DNA of 64,000 nucleotides from Stenotrophomonas sp. UBA2629. Its GTDB lineage: Bacteria > Pseudomonadota > Gammaproteobacteria > Xanthomonadales > Xanthomonadaceae. Positions 35,379-45,116 of this stretch are shown in pieces. The stretch covers positions 1-64,000 of the forward strand of contig DEOB01000004.1 of the NCBI GenBank assembly GCA_002359895.1. Reading direction: 5' to 3'. The notes below the pieces were generated by a model that saw only the letters and a list, made by a program, of their open reading frames with translations, was not told the DNA's origin and ran no database searches. A program made the translations under genes and the position numbers. Each line of letters begins with the position of its first letter. The stretch's first letter is position 1.

Positions 35379-36179
35379 ATGTACCGCATTTTTGCCAGTG
35401 TTTCGCTGATTGTTGCCCTGTGCGGGTTCAGCCCCGTCCCACGCCCCTCCGACGCCCCAGTAGCGCTGTCCATCGTCGACCGCGACAGCGGCGACACGCT
35501 GGACCAGTACCCGCACCGCGGGGACCATTGGGTGGCCGGCGCGCCGGGCCACCGCTACAGCGTACTCATGGAGAACCGCACCGGCCGGCGCGTGCTGGTG
35601 GTGCTGTCCGTGGATGGCGTCAATGCCATCACCGGCCAGACCGCCTCGCCGGAGCAATCGGGCTATGTGCTGGAGCCTTGGCAAAGCAGTGAGATCACCG
35701 GCTGGCGCAAATCCAACACCGAAGTGGCGCAGTTCGTGTTCACCGACCACGGCGATAGTTACGCCAGCCGTACCGGGCGGCCGGCCAATGTCGGGGTGAT
35801 TGGGGTGGCGGTATTCAACGAACTGCGCCGACCCATGGCCGAGGTGCGGCCGCTGCCGGCGCCGTATCCAAGGCCGCGCGCGGCGGCACCGCAGGCGGAA
35901 GCCAGCGCGGCCAACCGTTCGGCCGATGCGGCGTCCTACGGCAAGGCCGAGAGCCGACAGCAGCTGGGCACCGGCCATGGCGAGCGCGAGTGGTCGCATT
36001 CCTCCAGCACCCGCTTTGAACGCGCCAGCCGTGCACCGGTGCAGGTCACGCAACTGCGCTACGACACCCGCTCACGGCTGCAGGCAATGGGCGTGATGCC
36101 GCGTGTGCGCCCCGGCAACAACCGGCCACCGCAGGCATTTCCAAGTGGCTTCGTTCCGGATCCACCGCGCGGCCGCTGA
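35379..36179 (+). CDS. Secreted protein of unknown function
   Basis: 266 residues from the ATG at 35379 (SD CAGGAG). A signal peptide (MYRIFASVSLIVALCG) is followed by a beta-rich domain (about 30-150) with regular hydrophobic alternation. The C-terminal half is low complexity, rich in Pro, Arg, Ser and Ala. I do not recognise it. It is divergent from trpS, and a strong hairpin follows its stop. Confidence 0.7.
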   Translation: MYRIFASVSLIVALCGFSPVPRPSDAPVALSIVDRDSGDTLDQYPHRGDHWVAGAPGHRYSVLMENRTGRRVLVVLSVDGVNAITGQTASPEQSGYVLEPWQSSEITGWRKSNTEVAQFVFTDHGDSYASRTGRPANVGVIGVAVFNELRRPMAEVRPLPAPYPRPRAAAPQAEASAANRSADAASYGKAESRQQLGTGHGEREWSHSSSTRFERASRAPVQVTQLRYDTRSRLQAMGVMPRVRPGNNRPPQAFPSGFVPDPPRGR

Positions 36180-36189
36180 TCCGCAACAG

Positions 36190-36217
36190 CACGGGGCCGC
36201 ATTGCTGCGGCCCCGTG
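36190..36217. terminator. Bidirectional hairpin between convergent genes
   Basis: A 12-bp stem CACGGGGCCGCA / TGCGGCCCCGTG with loop TTGC lies between the stop of the gene at 35379-36179 and the stop of csbD on the other strand. There is no long T run, but the position and stability fit a shared terminator. Confidence 0.65.
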
Positions 36218-36242
36218 TTCGCTACATATGAACCTCGCTGAC

Positions 36243-36464
36243 TCAGCGGAAGTCCGGGTAATCGTCGTGCAGGGTTTTCTGGAAATCGCGCACTTCGGTT
36301 TCAGCGCGATCCTTGGCCCAGCCATAACGTTCCTGCAGGCGCCCCGACAAGTATTCGGCATTGCCCTCAGCCACCTTGAAATCGTCATCGGTCAAGTCGC
36401 CCCACTTCGCCTGCGCCTTGCCCTTCAACTGGCTCCACTTACCGGAAATGATGTCTTTGTTCAT
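36243..36464 (-). CDS. CsbD-family stress protein
   Basis: 73 residues from the ATG at 36464. The family pattern is complete: ISGKWSQLKGKAQAKWGDLT, AEYLSGRLQERYGWAKD and DFQKTLHDDYPDF. CsbD-like proteins are small, hydrophilic and induced by general stress. AAAGGAGAAT before the ATG is a good SD. Confidence 0.92.
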   Translation of the reverse strand: MNKDIISGKWSQLKGKAQAKWGDLTDDDFKVAEGNAEYLSGRLQERYGWAKDRAETEVRDFQKTLHDDYPDFR

Positions 36465-36613
36465 CCGTATTCTCCTTTCGGGAAGCGCGGTGGATCCGCG
36501 TGGGGCCAGCATGCGTGCGTACGCGTTTCGAGCAGGTCCAGATTCCGTTGTGAGGTGTTGACGATCTTGAACATGGCTTCAGGTTTGCACCGTCATGCCG
36601 TTTTGCAAAAACG

Positions 36614-36640
36614 AAAAAGGCCGGAATTCCCGGCCTTTTT
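36614..36640 (-). terminator. Rho-independent terminator of the first entericidin gene
   Basis: An 11-bp stem AAAAAGGCCGG / CCGGCCTTTTT (36614-36624 and 36630-36640) with a 5-base loop. On the minus strand it ends in T5, about 20 bp past the stop of the entericidin gene. Confidence 0.85.
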
Positions 36641-36660
36641 CGGTCTCCGACACGAGTGCA

Positions 36661-36795
36661 CTACTTGGTGGCGGCACCCTCTACTTTTTCGCCCGCCTTC
36701 TGCACATCTTTGCCGGCGCCGGCAATGGTGTTGCAACCTGCCAAGACAGCCATCGAAAACAGTGACAACAGCATCAAGGAAACCAAACGCTTCAT
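36661..36795 (-). CDS. Entericidin-like small lipoprotein 1
   Basis: 44 residues. A Lys/Arg start and hydrophobic segment end in the lipobox LAGC, followed by CNTIAGAGKDVQKAGEKVEG, the characteristic entericidin EcnA/EcnB sequence. SD AGGAG lies 7 bases before the ATG. Entericidins are lipid-anchored small proteins linked to envelope stress and, in E. coli, a toxin/antidote pair. The second copy is 58 bp upstream on the same strand. Confidence 0.88.
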   Translation of the reverse strand: MKRLVSLMLLSLFSMAVLAGCNTIAGAGKDVQKAGEKVEGAATK

Positions 36796-36853
36796 GTTTT
36801 TCTCCTGTGGTGGTTCACGAGTAGCACGGCCCCGGCGGAGCCGCGGCGGTCAA

Positions 36854-37006
36854 TCAACACTTGCCGTCGTTGCAGTCTTTGGCTTTGTCTTCCACTTTTT
36901 CGCCGGCCTTCTGCATGTCCTTACCCGCGCCTGCAACGGTGTTGCAACCACTGAGCATTCCCGCCGAAAACATGCCCACCAGGGCCAACATCAGTATTCG
37001 CTTCAT
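36854..37006 (-). CDS. Entericidin-like small lipoprotein 2
   Basis: 50 residues. The lipobox LSGC is followed by CNTVAGAGKDMQKAGEKVED, close to copy 1. The tail CNDGKC adds two Cys residues that copy 1 lacks. SD GGGAGA precedes the ATG at 37006. The pair probably arose by tandem duplication and is likely co-transcribed. Confidence 0.88.
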   Translation of the reverse strand: MKRILMLALVGMFSAGMLSGCNTVAGAGKDMQKAGEKVEDKAKDCNDGKC

Positions 37007-37149
37007 CAGGCGTCTCCCTTGCTTGGCTCGGCAACCGCAGGCCCGGAGAAACCGGAACCTGCGTGCCGCGTGTGAAGACGAATCTGGCGACTGGCGCGTG
37101 CAGCGCGCGTGAAAACCTGCCCCTGCCGTTCAGCGACGTGGCTGCCTGA

Positions 37150-38070
37150 TCAATCCCGCATCAGCGTGGATTTGCCGAACAGGCTCTCCACCAAGTCCAC
37201 CGCCAACTCGGCGGTGCGGTTCTGGTGATCCAGCAGCGGGTTCAGTTCAACAATATCCAGCGAGCCCATCAAACCGGTGTCGGCAATCATCTCCATCACC
37301 AACTGCGCTTCACGGTAGTTCACCCCGCCCGGCACTGTGGTGCCCACACCCGGCGCGATGCTGGGGTCGAGGAAATCCACGTCAAAACTCACATGCAGGT
37401 GCGTGTTGGCATCAATGCCTTCCAGCGCGGCTTCCATGGTGCGCTTCATGCCGGCCTCATCGATATGGCGCATGTCGTACACATCCACCTGGTGGTGCTT
37501 GATCAGGCGCTTCTCTTCCGGGTCCACCGAACGGATGCCGATCTGGTGCACCTGCGACGGCGAGATGGCCGGCGCACTGCCACCGAGCCGCGTCAGCACA
37601 TCCGGACCAAGACCACACAGGCAGGCCACCGGCATGCCGTGGATGTTGCCCGACGGCGTGACCTCGGATGTATTGAAATCCGAATGCGCATCCAGCCACA
37701 GCACACGCAACTGTTTGCCCTGCTCGCGGCACCAGCGCGCCACCGCCGTGATCGAGCCGATACCCAGGCAATGGTCGCCACCGAGCATGATCGGCATGCG
37801 GCCATCACTCAGCTCAGCATAGGTGGCTTCCATCAGCGCGTGATTCCACGCCACCACCTCGTCCAGATGACGGTACCCCTGCACCGGCCCGGTCCAGGGA
37901 TTGCGCGGCCCCGGCAGATTGCCGACGTCCCGCACATCCACACCACGCGCCACCAAAGCCTCGGGCAGGCCGGCCACACGCAGCGCCTCCGGGCCCAGAC
38001 TGGCACCGCGATGGCCCGCACCCACATCGGTGGGCACACCAATCAATGAAACAGGACGAAAACCAGCCAT
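37150..38070 (-). CDS. rocF: Arginase
   Basis: 306 residues, the usual length. It hydrolyses arginine to ornithine and urea with a dimanganese centre. Metal ligands are visible in GGDHCLGIG, DAHSDFN and SFDVDFLDPSIAPGVGT. The N-terminus SLIGVPTDVGAGHRGASLGP and the tail DIVELNPLLDHQNRTAELA are typical of true arginases (RocF) rather than agmatinases. It is divergent from the cas operon. Confidence 0.95.
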   Translation of the reverse strand: MAGFRPVSLIGVPTDVGAGHRGASLGPEALRVAGLPEALVARGVDVRDVGNLPGPRNPWTGPVQGYRHLDEVVAWNHALMEATYAELSDGRMPIMLGGDHCLGIGSITAVARWCREQGKQLRVLWLDAHSDFNTSEVTPSGNIHGMPVACLCGLGPDVLTRLGGSAPAISPSQVHQIGIRSVDPEEKRLIKHHQVDVYDMRHIDEAGMKRTMEAALEGIDANTHLHVSFDVDFLDPSIAPGVGTTVPGGVNYREAQLVMEMIADTGLMGSLDIVELNPLLDHQNRTAELAVDLVESLFGKSTLMRD

Positions 38071-38302
38071 ACCACCTCCGTTGCAGATGAAAGTAGTTTA
38101 GTCAGCCATGTCGCATTCGACTTGCGGCGATGCAGCACAGGTCGCTGGCAACTACCCGCGAAGCCTTCTCCCATTCAGCATCAGTCACGAGCAGCCCCGA
38201 GCCGGGCGATTATCGCCTATCGGCCCGCCATCACAGCGGTTACAGTCTTCCTTGCACAGAACACATCCACGTCAAAGATTGACGGGCCAGTTGCGAGAAA
38301 AC

Positions 38303-39280
38303 ATGGAACAGTTGCCGTCCTCAGATCTGAAGACAATTCTGCATTCAAAGCGGGCCAACATTTATTACCTGCAGCACTGCAGGGTGCTGGTCAATGGTGG
38401 CCGGGTTGAATACGTCACCGATGCTGGCAAGCAATCACTGTACTGGAACATCCCAATCGCCAACACCACCACGGTGCTGCTGGGTACCGGAACATCGGTC
38501 ACACAGGCGGCCATGCGCGAACTGGCCAAAGCAGGTGTACTGGTGGGCTTTTGCGGAGGCGGCGGGACACCACTGTTCAGCGCCAATGAGATCGACATTG
38601 ACGTGGCCTGGTTTTCGCCACAGAGCGAATACCGCCCGACCGAATACCTGCAGGCATGGGTGAAGTTCTGGTTTGACGATGATCTTCGTCTATTGGCCGC
38701 AAAGCAGCTGCAGCAGCTCCGCCTGCAGCGCCTGTCCCAGCAATGGCAGCACCGCTCGTTGCGGGATGCAGGGTTCAATGTCGATGCGGCACGTTTGGAC
38801 AAGCTCCTGCAGCCATCCAGCCACAACATCACGTTGGCACAGGACACCACCGCGCTGCTCACTGAAGAAGCCCGTTTAAGCAAAGCACTGTTCAAACTTG
38901 CGGTGGACACCGTTGGCTACGGTGAATTCAGCCGCGCCAAACGCGGCAGCGGCACCGACCCCGCAAATCGCTTCCTCGACCATGGCAATTATCTGGCTTA
39001 TGGGCTCGGCGCTACCGCCAGCTGGGTACTGGGCCTGCCTCATGGCCTTGCCGTCCTGCATGGGAAAACCCGGCGCGGCGGGCTGGTGTTTGATGCGGCC
39101 GACCTGGTCAAGGACGCCAGCATTCTCCCCCACGCATTTCTCTCAGCAATACGTGGCGACGACGAGCAGAGCTTCCGTCGCCATTGCATCGAAACCCTCA
39201 CACGCAGCGAATCGCTGGACTTCATCATTGACAGCCTCAAGGCCATCGCCACCACCACTGCGGCTCAGGTGAAGGCTTGA
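38303..39280 (+). CDS. cas1f: Cas1, type I-F spacer integrase
   Basis: 325 residues from the ATG at 38303, matching the I-F Cas1 length (about 324). The in-frame extension back to 38108 lacks homology. It integrates new spacers into the array as a complex with Cas2-3. By position the metal-binding residues are Glu188/189 (TEEARL), His253 (VLHGKT) and Asp264/Asp267 (VFDAADLV). It is first gene of the cas operon; the next gene starts within its stop codon. Confidence 0.95.
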   Translation: MEQLPSSDLKTILHSKRANIYYLQHCRVLVNGGRVEYVTDAGKQSLYWNIPIANTTTVLLGTGTSVTQAAMRELAKAGVLVGFCGGGGTPLFSANEIDIDVAWFSPQSEYRPTEYLQAWVKFWFDDDLRLLAAKQLQQLRLQRLSQQWQHRSLRDAGFNVDAARLDKLLQPSSHNITLAQDTTALLTEEARLSKALFKLAVDTVGYGEFSRAKRGSGTDPANRFLDHGNYLAYGLGATASWVLGLPHGLAVLHGKTRRGGLVFDAADLVKDASILPHAFLSAIRGDDEQSFRRHCIETLTRSESLDFIIDSLKAIATTTAAQVKA

Positions 39281-42200
39281 ACATCCTGCTGATATCGCAA
39301 TGCGAAAAGCGCGCACTGTCCGAAACCCGCCGTCTGCTGGATCAGTTCGCGGAACGGCGCGGCGATCGTACTTGGCAGACCGCAATCACCCAGGATGGGT
39401 TGGACACATTACGTCGCCTGCTACGCAAAACCGCGCGCAAGAACACCGCCGTTGCCTGCCATTGGATTCGAGGCCGGGACCACAGCGAACTGCTCTGGGT
39501 GGTAGGCGACGCACGGCGCTTCAACGCCGAAGGCGCGGTGCCCACAAACACCACTACCCGAAACATCCTGCGCACGCAGGATGAGAACGATTGGCATACT
39601 GCCCAACCCATCCGCTTGCTCACACAACTGGCAGCCCTGCTGCATGACCTGGGCAAGGCCAGCATCGCCTTCCAGCAACGGCTGCGTGGCGAACGGATCG
39701 AGCGCAACCTGTACCGGCACGAATGGGTATCGCTGCGACTGTTCCAGGCCTTCGTCGGCGACAGCGACGACGAAGGCTGGCTGAGCCGGCTCAGCGACAT
39801 CGACAACAACAGCGAGCAGAGCTGGTTGGCCCCCGGCCGCTATCAACGTGACGGTCTGGATGCCGCCCACGCATACCCGTTCGCGCAACTTCCACCATTG
39901 GCGGCGGCTGTCGCATGGCTGGTGGTCAGCCACCACCGCTTACCGGTCATCCCCGTACAGAAGCCGGGGGGCGAGCAGGACTGGCTCGGCAAGCGCGCCA
40001 CGCATTGGACGGACCTCTGGCTCACGCAGCCCTTGGCTCTGGTGGCACATACATGGAACGAGAAAGCCCAAGCGCATACCGACCAAGAAGCGCTGCCGTA
40101 CTGGCAGCCTGCCGCTTCCCTGCCGGTAATCGAGAAGGAGTGGCGCAACCAGGCCGCCCGCGCTGCGAAGGGTTTGCTGGCACTGCCGCAAAACGGTGAC
40201 AACCACTGGATCGACAATCCTTATGTGATGCACCTGGCACGCCTGAGTCTGATGTTGGCCGACCACCATTACTCCAGCCTGCCCCCCGAATCACCCGATC
40301 GCATCCAGGTCCGTACCGACAGCCCGCTCCATGCCAACACGCACAAGGACGGCACGCTCAAACAAACGCTGCTTGAGCACCTGCTCGGTGTTGCCCGCGA
40401 TGCCGGTGTGATTGCACATGCCCTGCCGGGTTTCGAGCGTCACCTGCCGCGCTTGGCCAACCATCGCGGGCTGCGCAAACGCAGCAACCACCCAAAATTC
40501 AGCTGGCAGGACAAAGCCTTCGACGCCGCCACCGGCCTACGCGAAGACAGCCAGAAACTTGGCGGGTTCATCCTCAACATGGCTTCTACGGGTTGCGGCA
40601 AGACGCTGGCCAATGCACGCATCCTTTATGCCCTGTCCGATCCGCAGCAAGGCATGCGCGCCACCTATGCACTTGGCCTGCGCACGCTCACACAGCAGAC
40701 TGGGCGCAGCTACCGCAACGATCTGCACCTGAGCGACGACGAACTGGCCATCCGCGTGGGCGGCTCTGCCAGCCGTGCGCTGTTTGAGTATTACGAACAA
40801 CAGGCCGAAGCCCGTGGTTCGGCATCCATCCAGAATCTGATCGAAGAAGACAGCCACATTCTTTACGAGGGCAATACCCGCCAGCATCCATTGCTGGCAC
40901 GCGCTCTACACAACCCCGATATCCGCAATCTGCTGTCCGCACCCATGCTGGTCTGCACGGTGGACCACATGGTGCCCGCCACCGAGTCACTGCGGGCTGG
41001 CCGGCAGATCGCTCCCATGCTGCGCCTGATGAGCGCGGATCTGGTGCTCGATGAATTGGACGACTACGACCTTGACGACATGCCCGCGCTCACCCGCCTG
41101 GTGCACTGGGCCGGCATGCTGGGCAGCCGCGTGGTCCTGTCCTCCGCCACGCTGCCACCCTCCTTGGTTGTGGGTATGTATCTGGCCTATCGCAACGGAC
41201 GGCGACTGTATCGGCAGAATCGCGGCGAGTCCGGTGCCGCCAACCTCGATGCCGATATTCCCTGCCTGTGGACTGATGAATTTGGCGTGCACACGGCCTA
41301 CGTTGGCGGTAAGGACTTCGGGCAACAACACCAGAAATTCGTGGAAAAACGCGCCACACAGTTGAGCAAAGCTCTGCCCCTGCGCAAAGCCCAACTGCTA
41401 CCGCTGGTGCTCAACGCACGGAAGGTTGAACAGCAACGCATCGAGTTCGCACCACATATCCGCGATGCATGTTTGAAACTGCATCAAGCCCATTGTCAAA
41501 CCGACCCGCTCAGTGGCAAGCAGGTCAGCTTCGGCTTGGTGCGCATGGCCAATATCGGCCCTTTGTTTGATGTCGCACGCACGCTGTTCGCACACGCAGC
41601 ACCTAAAAATACCCGCATCCATCTGTGCGTCTATCACGCACGATTTCCGTTGTTACAACGTTCGGCAATCGAAGCCCTGCTTGATGCCAGCTTCAACCGC
41701 CGCAACGACGCCAAGGCCGTGTTTCAGCTACCTGTCATCCGAAGCGCCCTGGACGCCCACCCAGAAGCGCATCATCTGTTTGTGGTGCTGGCCTCGCCGG
41801 TCTGCGAAGTGGGCCGCGATTGGGATGCGGACTGGGCCGTGGCCGAGCCGTCATCCATGCGGTCGCTGATTCAGTTGGCCGGCCGCGTACAGCGCCATCG
41901 AGGCGTACCGCCAGCCGAGCCGAACATGGTGATTTTTGACACCAACCTGCGTCATTACGCCAAGCCTGATCAACCCGCTTTCCAACGGCCTGGCTACGAA
42001 AAATCTGGCTCCGCGCCCGCGCAGAAGCGGCTGCAGCTGAGCAGCCACCGCCTTGGCGATCTGCTGCAGGCCAGCGAATTGGAGGTTCTGAATGCCTTGC
42101 CGCGCATCAACCCCCGCCCTTCGGCGGAATGGAAGGCACGCAGAAGCCTGACCGACCTGGAACAGGTACGGACCGCCTTGAGCATGCTGCCGCAGCTGGG

Positions 42201-42636
42201 GGCAAGCGGCGCCAAGCCCGCCGCCATTGAGCAGGATCACGCCTATGTCGCTTGGCAATACGCACAAGCCGCACTGATTGGCGTACTGCCACAACAACAA
42301 CCTTTTCGTCAGCAAACATTGCATACCACCACATTGGTGTTCTTACCCGACGACGACGGCGAACGCTTGCTGTTGCACCGCGTTGAAGAGGCCGCCGCAC
42401 GTCGTGCCGACCCGCAACGCATTCTCATCGACCAGAGCCTGCGTAGTGATGTCCAGCTGGAATTCGGTACTGGCATCAGCCCGTGGGGGCAGTTCGACCT
42501 GATGGCGCTTCTCGACGAGCAGGCAGCTTATCTGGGGCGTTCGCTGGAAGACTGCGCACAACGCCTCACCACGGTGGAAGTACCGGAAAGCGAGAACGGC
42601 TGGCGCTGGCATCCGCTGCTGGGCTTCAGTCCATGA
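39277..42636 (+). CDS. cas3f: Cas2-3 fusion nuclease-helicase, type I-F
   Basis: 1119 residues from a TTG that overlaps the cas1 stop (TTGA). That start gives the canonical N-terminus MNILLISQCEKRALSETRR. Domains: Cas2-like adaptation domain (1-90), HD nuclease (His123-Asp124 in LLHDLGKAS, His219-His220), then a superfamily 2 helicase with Walker A ASTGCGKT (Lys442), DExx box DELD (592-595) and motif VI QLAGRVQRHR from 866. It cuts and unwinds target DNA after recruitment by the Csy complex and joins Cas1 in spacer acquisition. All motifs looked for are intact. Confidence 0.96.
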   Translation: MNILLISQCEKRALSETRRLLDQFAERRGDRTWQTAITQDGLDTLRRLLRKTARKNTAVACHWIRGRDHSELLWVVGDARRFNAEGAVPTNTTTRNILRTQDENDWHTAQPIRLLTQLAALLHDLGKASIAFQQRLRGERIERNLYRHEWVSLRLFQAFVGDSDDEGWLSRLSDIDNNSEQSWLAPGRYQRDGLDAAHAYPFAQLPPLAAAVAWLVVSHHRLPVIPVQKPGGEQDWLGKRATHWTDLWLTQPLALVAHTWNEKAQAHTDQEALPYWQPAASLPVIEKEWRNQAARAAKGLLALPQNGDNHWIDNPYVMHLARLSLMLADHHYSSLPPESPDRIQVRTDSPLHANTHKDGTLKQTLLEHLLGVARDAGVIAHALPGFERHLPRLANHRGLRKRSNHPKFSWQDKAFDAATGLREDSQKLGGFILNMASTGCGKTLANARILYALSDPQQGMRATYALGLRTLTQQTGRSYRNDLHLSDDELAIRVGGSASRALFEYYEQQAEARGSASIQNLIEEDSHILYEGNTRQHPLLARALHNPDIRNLLSAPMLVCTVDHMVPATESLRAGRQIAPMLRLMSADLVLDELDDYDLDDMPALTRLVHWAGMLGSRVVLSSATLPPSLVVGMYLAYRNGRRLYRQNRGESGAANLDADIPCLWTDEFGVHTAYVGGKDFGQQHQKFVEKRATQLSKALPLRKAQLLPLVLNARKVEQQRIEFAPHIRDACLKLHQAHCQTDPLSGKQVSFGLVRMANIGPLFDVARTLFAHAAPKNTRIHLCVYHARFPLLQRSAIEALLDASFNRRNDAKAVFQLPVIRSALDAHPEAHHLFVVLASPVCEVGRDWDADWAVAEPSSMRSLIQLAGRVQRHRGVPPAEPNMVIFDTNLRHYAKPDQPAFQRPGYEKSGSAPAQKRLQLSSHRLGDLLQASELEVLNALPRINPRPSAEWKARRSLTDLEQVRTALSMLPQLGASGAKPAAIEQDHAYVAWQYAQAALIGVLPQQQPFRQQTLHTTTLVFLPDDDGERLLLHRVEEAAARRADPQRILIDQSLRSDVQLEFGTGISPWGQFDLMALLDEQAAYLGRSLEDCAQRLTTVEVPESENGWRWHPLLGFSP

Positions 42637-42721
42637 CAATTCAAGTTGGAAGTCGCTTCGCCACTGCTATACAAATGTTTCCGGCAACCGGCAACAGAGC
42701 CATCCGCCCAGGAGGTAGTTG

Positions 42722-44068
42722 ATGTCAGAACTTACAGATAGAGGAAAGAGCTTCCGCACCGCCATCGCAGGCTTCATTGAAGCCCGGCGTGAGGCAAAGC
42801 TGAAAGGCAAGGAAGAAGAAGGCGATGCCGCCGCCAAGTACGACTACGGTACCTGGCTGGCCGATGCCGCCCGCCGCGTGGCACAGATTCAAGCGGTAAC
42901 CCACGTCCTCAAGGCCACCCACCCGGACGCACGCGGCAGCAGCCTGCATGTGCCGCCCAGTACCCTGCCCCAACATGCCGACATCGGCAGCCATGTGCTG
43001 GGTGACGACTTCGCCGAGGACGTTGTGGGCAATGCGGCTGCCTTGGATGTGTTCAAGTTCCTCAAGCTCGAGGTGGATGGACGCCGGCTGTTGGATTGGA
43101 TGCAGGCCGGTGACGAGGACCTGCGCACTGCTCTTCACAGCGATGCGGATACCGCCACGGTGTGGATGCAGGCGTTCAGCGGATTGGTGCGTAGCGATAC
43201 TGCGCCCACTTCGCACGGGGCGGCCAAGCAGCTGTACTGGCTGGCTTACGGCACGGCCAACGAAGACAAGGCCTACCATCTGCTGCAACCGCTGTTCTCC
43301 AGCAGCCTGGCGCATGCAGTCCATGCGGAGATCCAGGAGGCACGTTTTGGTGACTCGAACAAAGCCGCCCGCCAGGCATTCCGTGCAAAGGAAGCACATG
43401 AGGCGCCTTATCGCGACTATCGCAACCTGGTGGTCCGCAAGCTTGGCGGGACCAAGCCACAGAATGTGTCCCAACTCAACAGCGAGCGCGGTGGCGTCAA
43501 CTACCTGCTGGCGTCCCTTCCTCCGCAGTGGGATGCCGAACAACCCCGAAAGCTGTTGAATCTGGACTCCGCCATGGAGCGGCTGAACTGGCTCCCCGCG
43601 GTACGCGACACAGTGAAGCAACTGGCCGATTTCCTGCTCTCTGATCCACCCAGCACCGAACCCACGCGCAGCAAGCGCCTGGCCTTGGCCAAGGAGCTGG
43701 GCGCACAGCTGGCAATTTATGCGGCCGAAACCCAAGCGCGCTTCAACCCCGGCTGGACCCGCGACGCCACCTGCATCCTTCCTCTGCATCAACAGATTTG
43801 GTTGGACCCGGAGCGCGTAGAACTTGAACCCCGCACCGAGCCCGAACTTGCTGCCGAAGATGAGGTCTTTGTGGCCGCGTGGGAATTCGGCGACTGGCCC
43901 GACCAGGTGGCCGCTGATTTCGCTAATTGGTTGAACGCCCGTCTGCGCGCCGCCGGCTTGGTGGGGGTGGGCGATGTCGAGTATCGGCATTGGGCGCATC
44001 AGGCCATCGTCGATGCGCAATGGCCGGTGCCGGTGCAACGCCACGCGCCAAAGAGGGCCCGAGCATGA
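42722..44068 (+). CDS. csy1: Csy1 (Cas8f), large subunit of the I-F surveillance complex
   Basis: 448 residues from the ATG at 42722, with perfect SD GGAGGT 5 bases upstream. The N-terminal FRTAIAGFIEARREAKLKGK and the late NPGWTRDATCILPLHQQIWL segment are typical of Csy1. It contacts the crRNA 5' handle and the PAM (CC in I-F). An 85-bp gap from cas3 is the largest in the operon. It overlaps csy2 by 4 bp. Confidence 0.94.
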   Translation: MSELTDRGKSFRTAIAGFIEARREAKLKGKEEEGDAAAKYDYGTWLADAARRVAQIQAVTHVLKATHPDARGSSLHVPPSTLPQHADIGSHVLGDDFAEDVVGNAAALDVFKFLKLEVDGRRLLDWMQAGDEDLRTALHSDADTATVWMQAFSGLVRSDTAPTSHGAAKQLYWLAYGTANEDKAYHLLQPLFSSSLAHAVHAEIQEARFGDSNKAARQAFRAKEAHEAPYRDYRNLVVRKLGGTKPQNVSQLNSERGGVNYLLASLPPQWDAEQPRKLLNLDSAMERLNWLPAVRDTVKQLADFLLSDPPSTEPTRSKRLALAKELGAQLAIYAAETQARFNPGWTRDATCILPLHQQIWLDPERVELEPRTEPELAAEDEVFVAAWEFGDWPDQVAADFANWLNARLRAAGLVGVGDVEYRHWAHQAIVDAQWPVPVQRHAPKRARA

Positions 44069-45096
44069 ACAGCTGCCCCGCATACGACCATCTACTGGTG
44101 TTCCCGCACCTACAGGTGCAGAACGCCAACGCCATCTCCAGTCCATTGACCCATGGCTTCCCGTCGATGACCGCCTTCCTGGGCCTGATGTGGGCCTTGC
44201 AGCGCAAGGCACATGACGTGGGGCTGGATGTGCAGTTCAAAGCGGTGGGCACGGTCTGCCATCAGCATCGGGAGTTGGCCACCGAGGGCGGCTTCGTAAA
44301 AAGCTTCCACTTGACCCGTAACCCGGTAAACAAAGATGGCGGCAGTGCGGCGATTGTCGAGGAAGGCCGCATCCACCTGCAGCTCAGCCTGCTGCTGGCC
44401 GCCCAAAGCTCACGCTGGACGCAGGACCCGGCTGCACGCGATGCGGATATGACTACCCTGTCCGGGCTGCTGGCCGGCATGCGCATTGCCGGTGGCAGCG
44501 TGATGCCTCCCACCCAACCTTGGCGAAGCCGCTATAAGCCCTGGGCACTGGACCTCACCGGCACACAGGCCGACCGCCAAACGGTCTTCGCCAAAGCCCG
44601 CATGCGCCTGCTGCCTGGCTTCACCCTGGTGGGCCGCGATGACCTGTTGGCCCAGCGCATGCAGCAGCAGATCGATGCAGGCAACAACGCCAATCGATTG
44701 GATGCCTGGCTGTCACTGGCCCGTATCAACTGGCGCTGGTCGACCGATCCCACTACCGACAAAAGCAGTTGGTACCACGATCGCACCGGCAACGGCTGGG
44801 CGGTGCCCATTCCGGTCGGCTATGGCGCGCTGGGCGAGCTGCAAGCAGCCGGCAGCGTCGCCAACAGCCGCGATAACGACACGCCGTTCCGGTTTGTTGA
44901 AAGCCTGTACTCGGTCGGGCAGTGGATCAGCCCACACCACCTGCATAACGCCGAAAACCTGCTCTGGTACGCCGACAGCCAACCCGACGCCGGCCTGTAC
45001 CGCTGCCGCAACGATCACATGCAAACGCTCGGCGACGACGCGCTGGACGAAGACGCATGGGACGCACCGCTTGAATTCGACACCACCACTTACTGA
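44065..45096 (+). CDS. csy2: Csy2 (Cas5f), I-F surveillance complex
   Basis: 343 residues from the ATG at 44065 (ATGA overlap with csy1), close to the usual 320-340. A RAMP-like fold is indicated by LVFPHLQVQNANAISSPLTH at the start, the FPSMTAFLGLMWAL segment and the C-terminal FVESLYSVGQWI. It pairs with Csy1 at the crRNA 5' end. Confidence 0.94.
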   Translation: MNSCPAYDHLLVFPHLQVQNANAISSPLTHGFPSMTAFLGLMWALQRKAHDVGLDVQFKAVGTVCHQHRELATEGGFVKSFHLTRNPVNKDGGSAAIVEEGRIHLQLSLLLAAQSSRWTQDPAARDADMTTLSGLLAGMRIAGGSVMPPTQPWRSRYKPWALDLTGTQADRQTVFAKARMRLLPGFTLVGRDDLLAQRMQQQIDAGNNANRLDAWLSLARINWRWSTDPTTDKSSWYHDRTGNGWAVPIPVGYGALGELQAAGSVANSRDNDTPFRFVESLYSVGQWISPHHLHNAENLLWYADSQPDAGLYRCRNDHMQTLGDDALDEDAWDAPLEFDTTTY

Positions 45097-45116
45097 CCCA
45101 GAAAAGGAATCCAAAC

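Noticed and set aside
38071..38302. A second CRISPR array upstream of cas1, as in some I-F loci
   Set aside because: No copy of the 28-bp repeat or its GGCAGCTCAGAAA end is present between rocF and cas1.
38108..38302. Upstream N-terminal extension of cas1
   Set aside because: The added 65 residues have no Cas1 similarity, and the ATG at 38303 gives the normal 325-residue protein.
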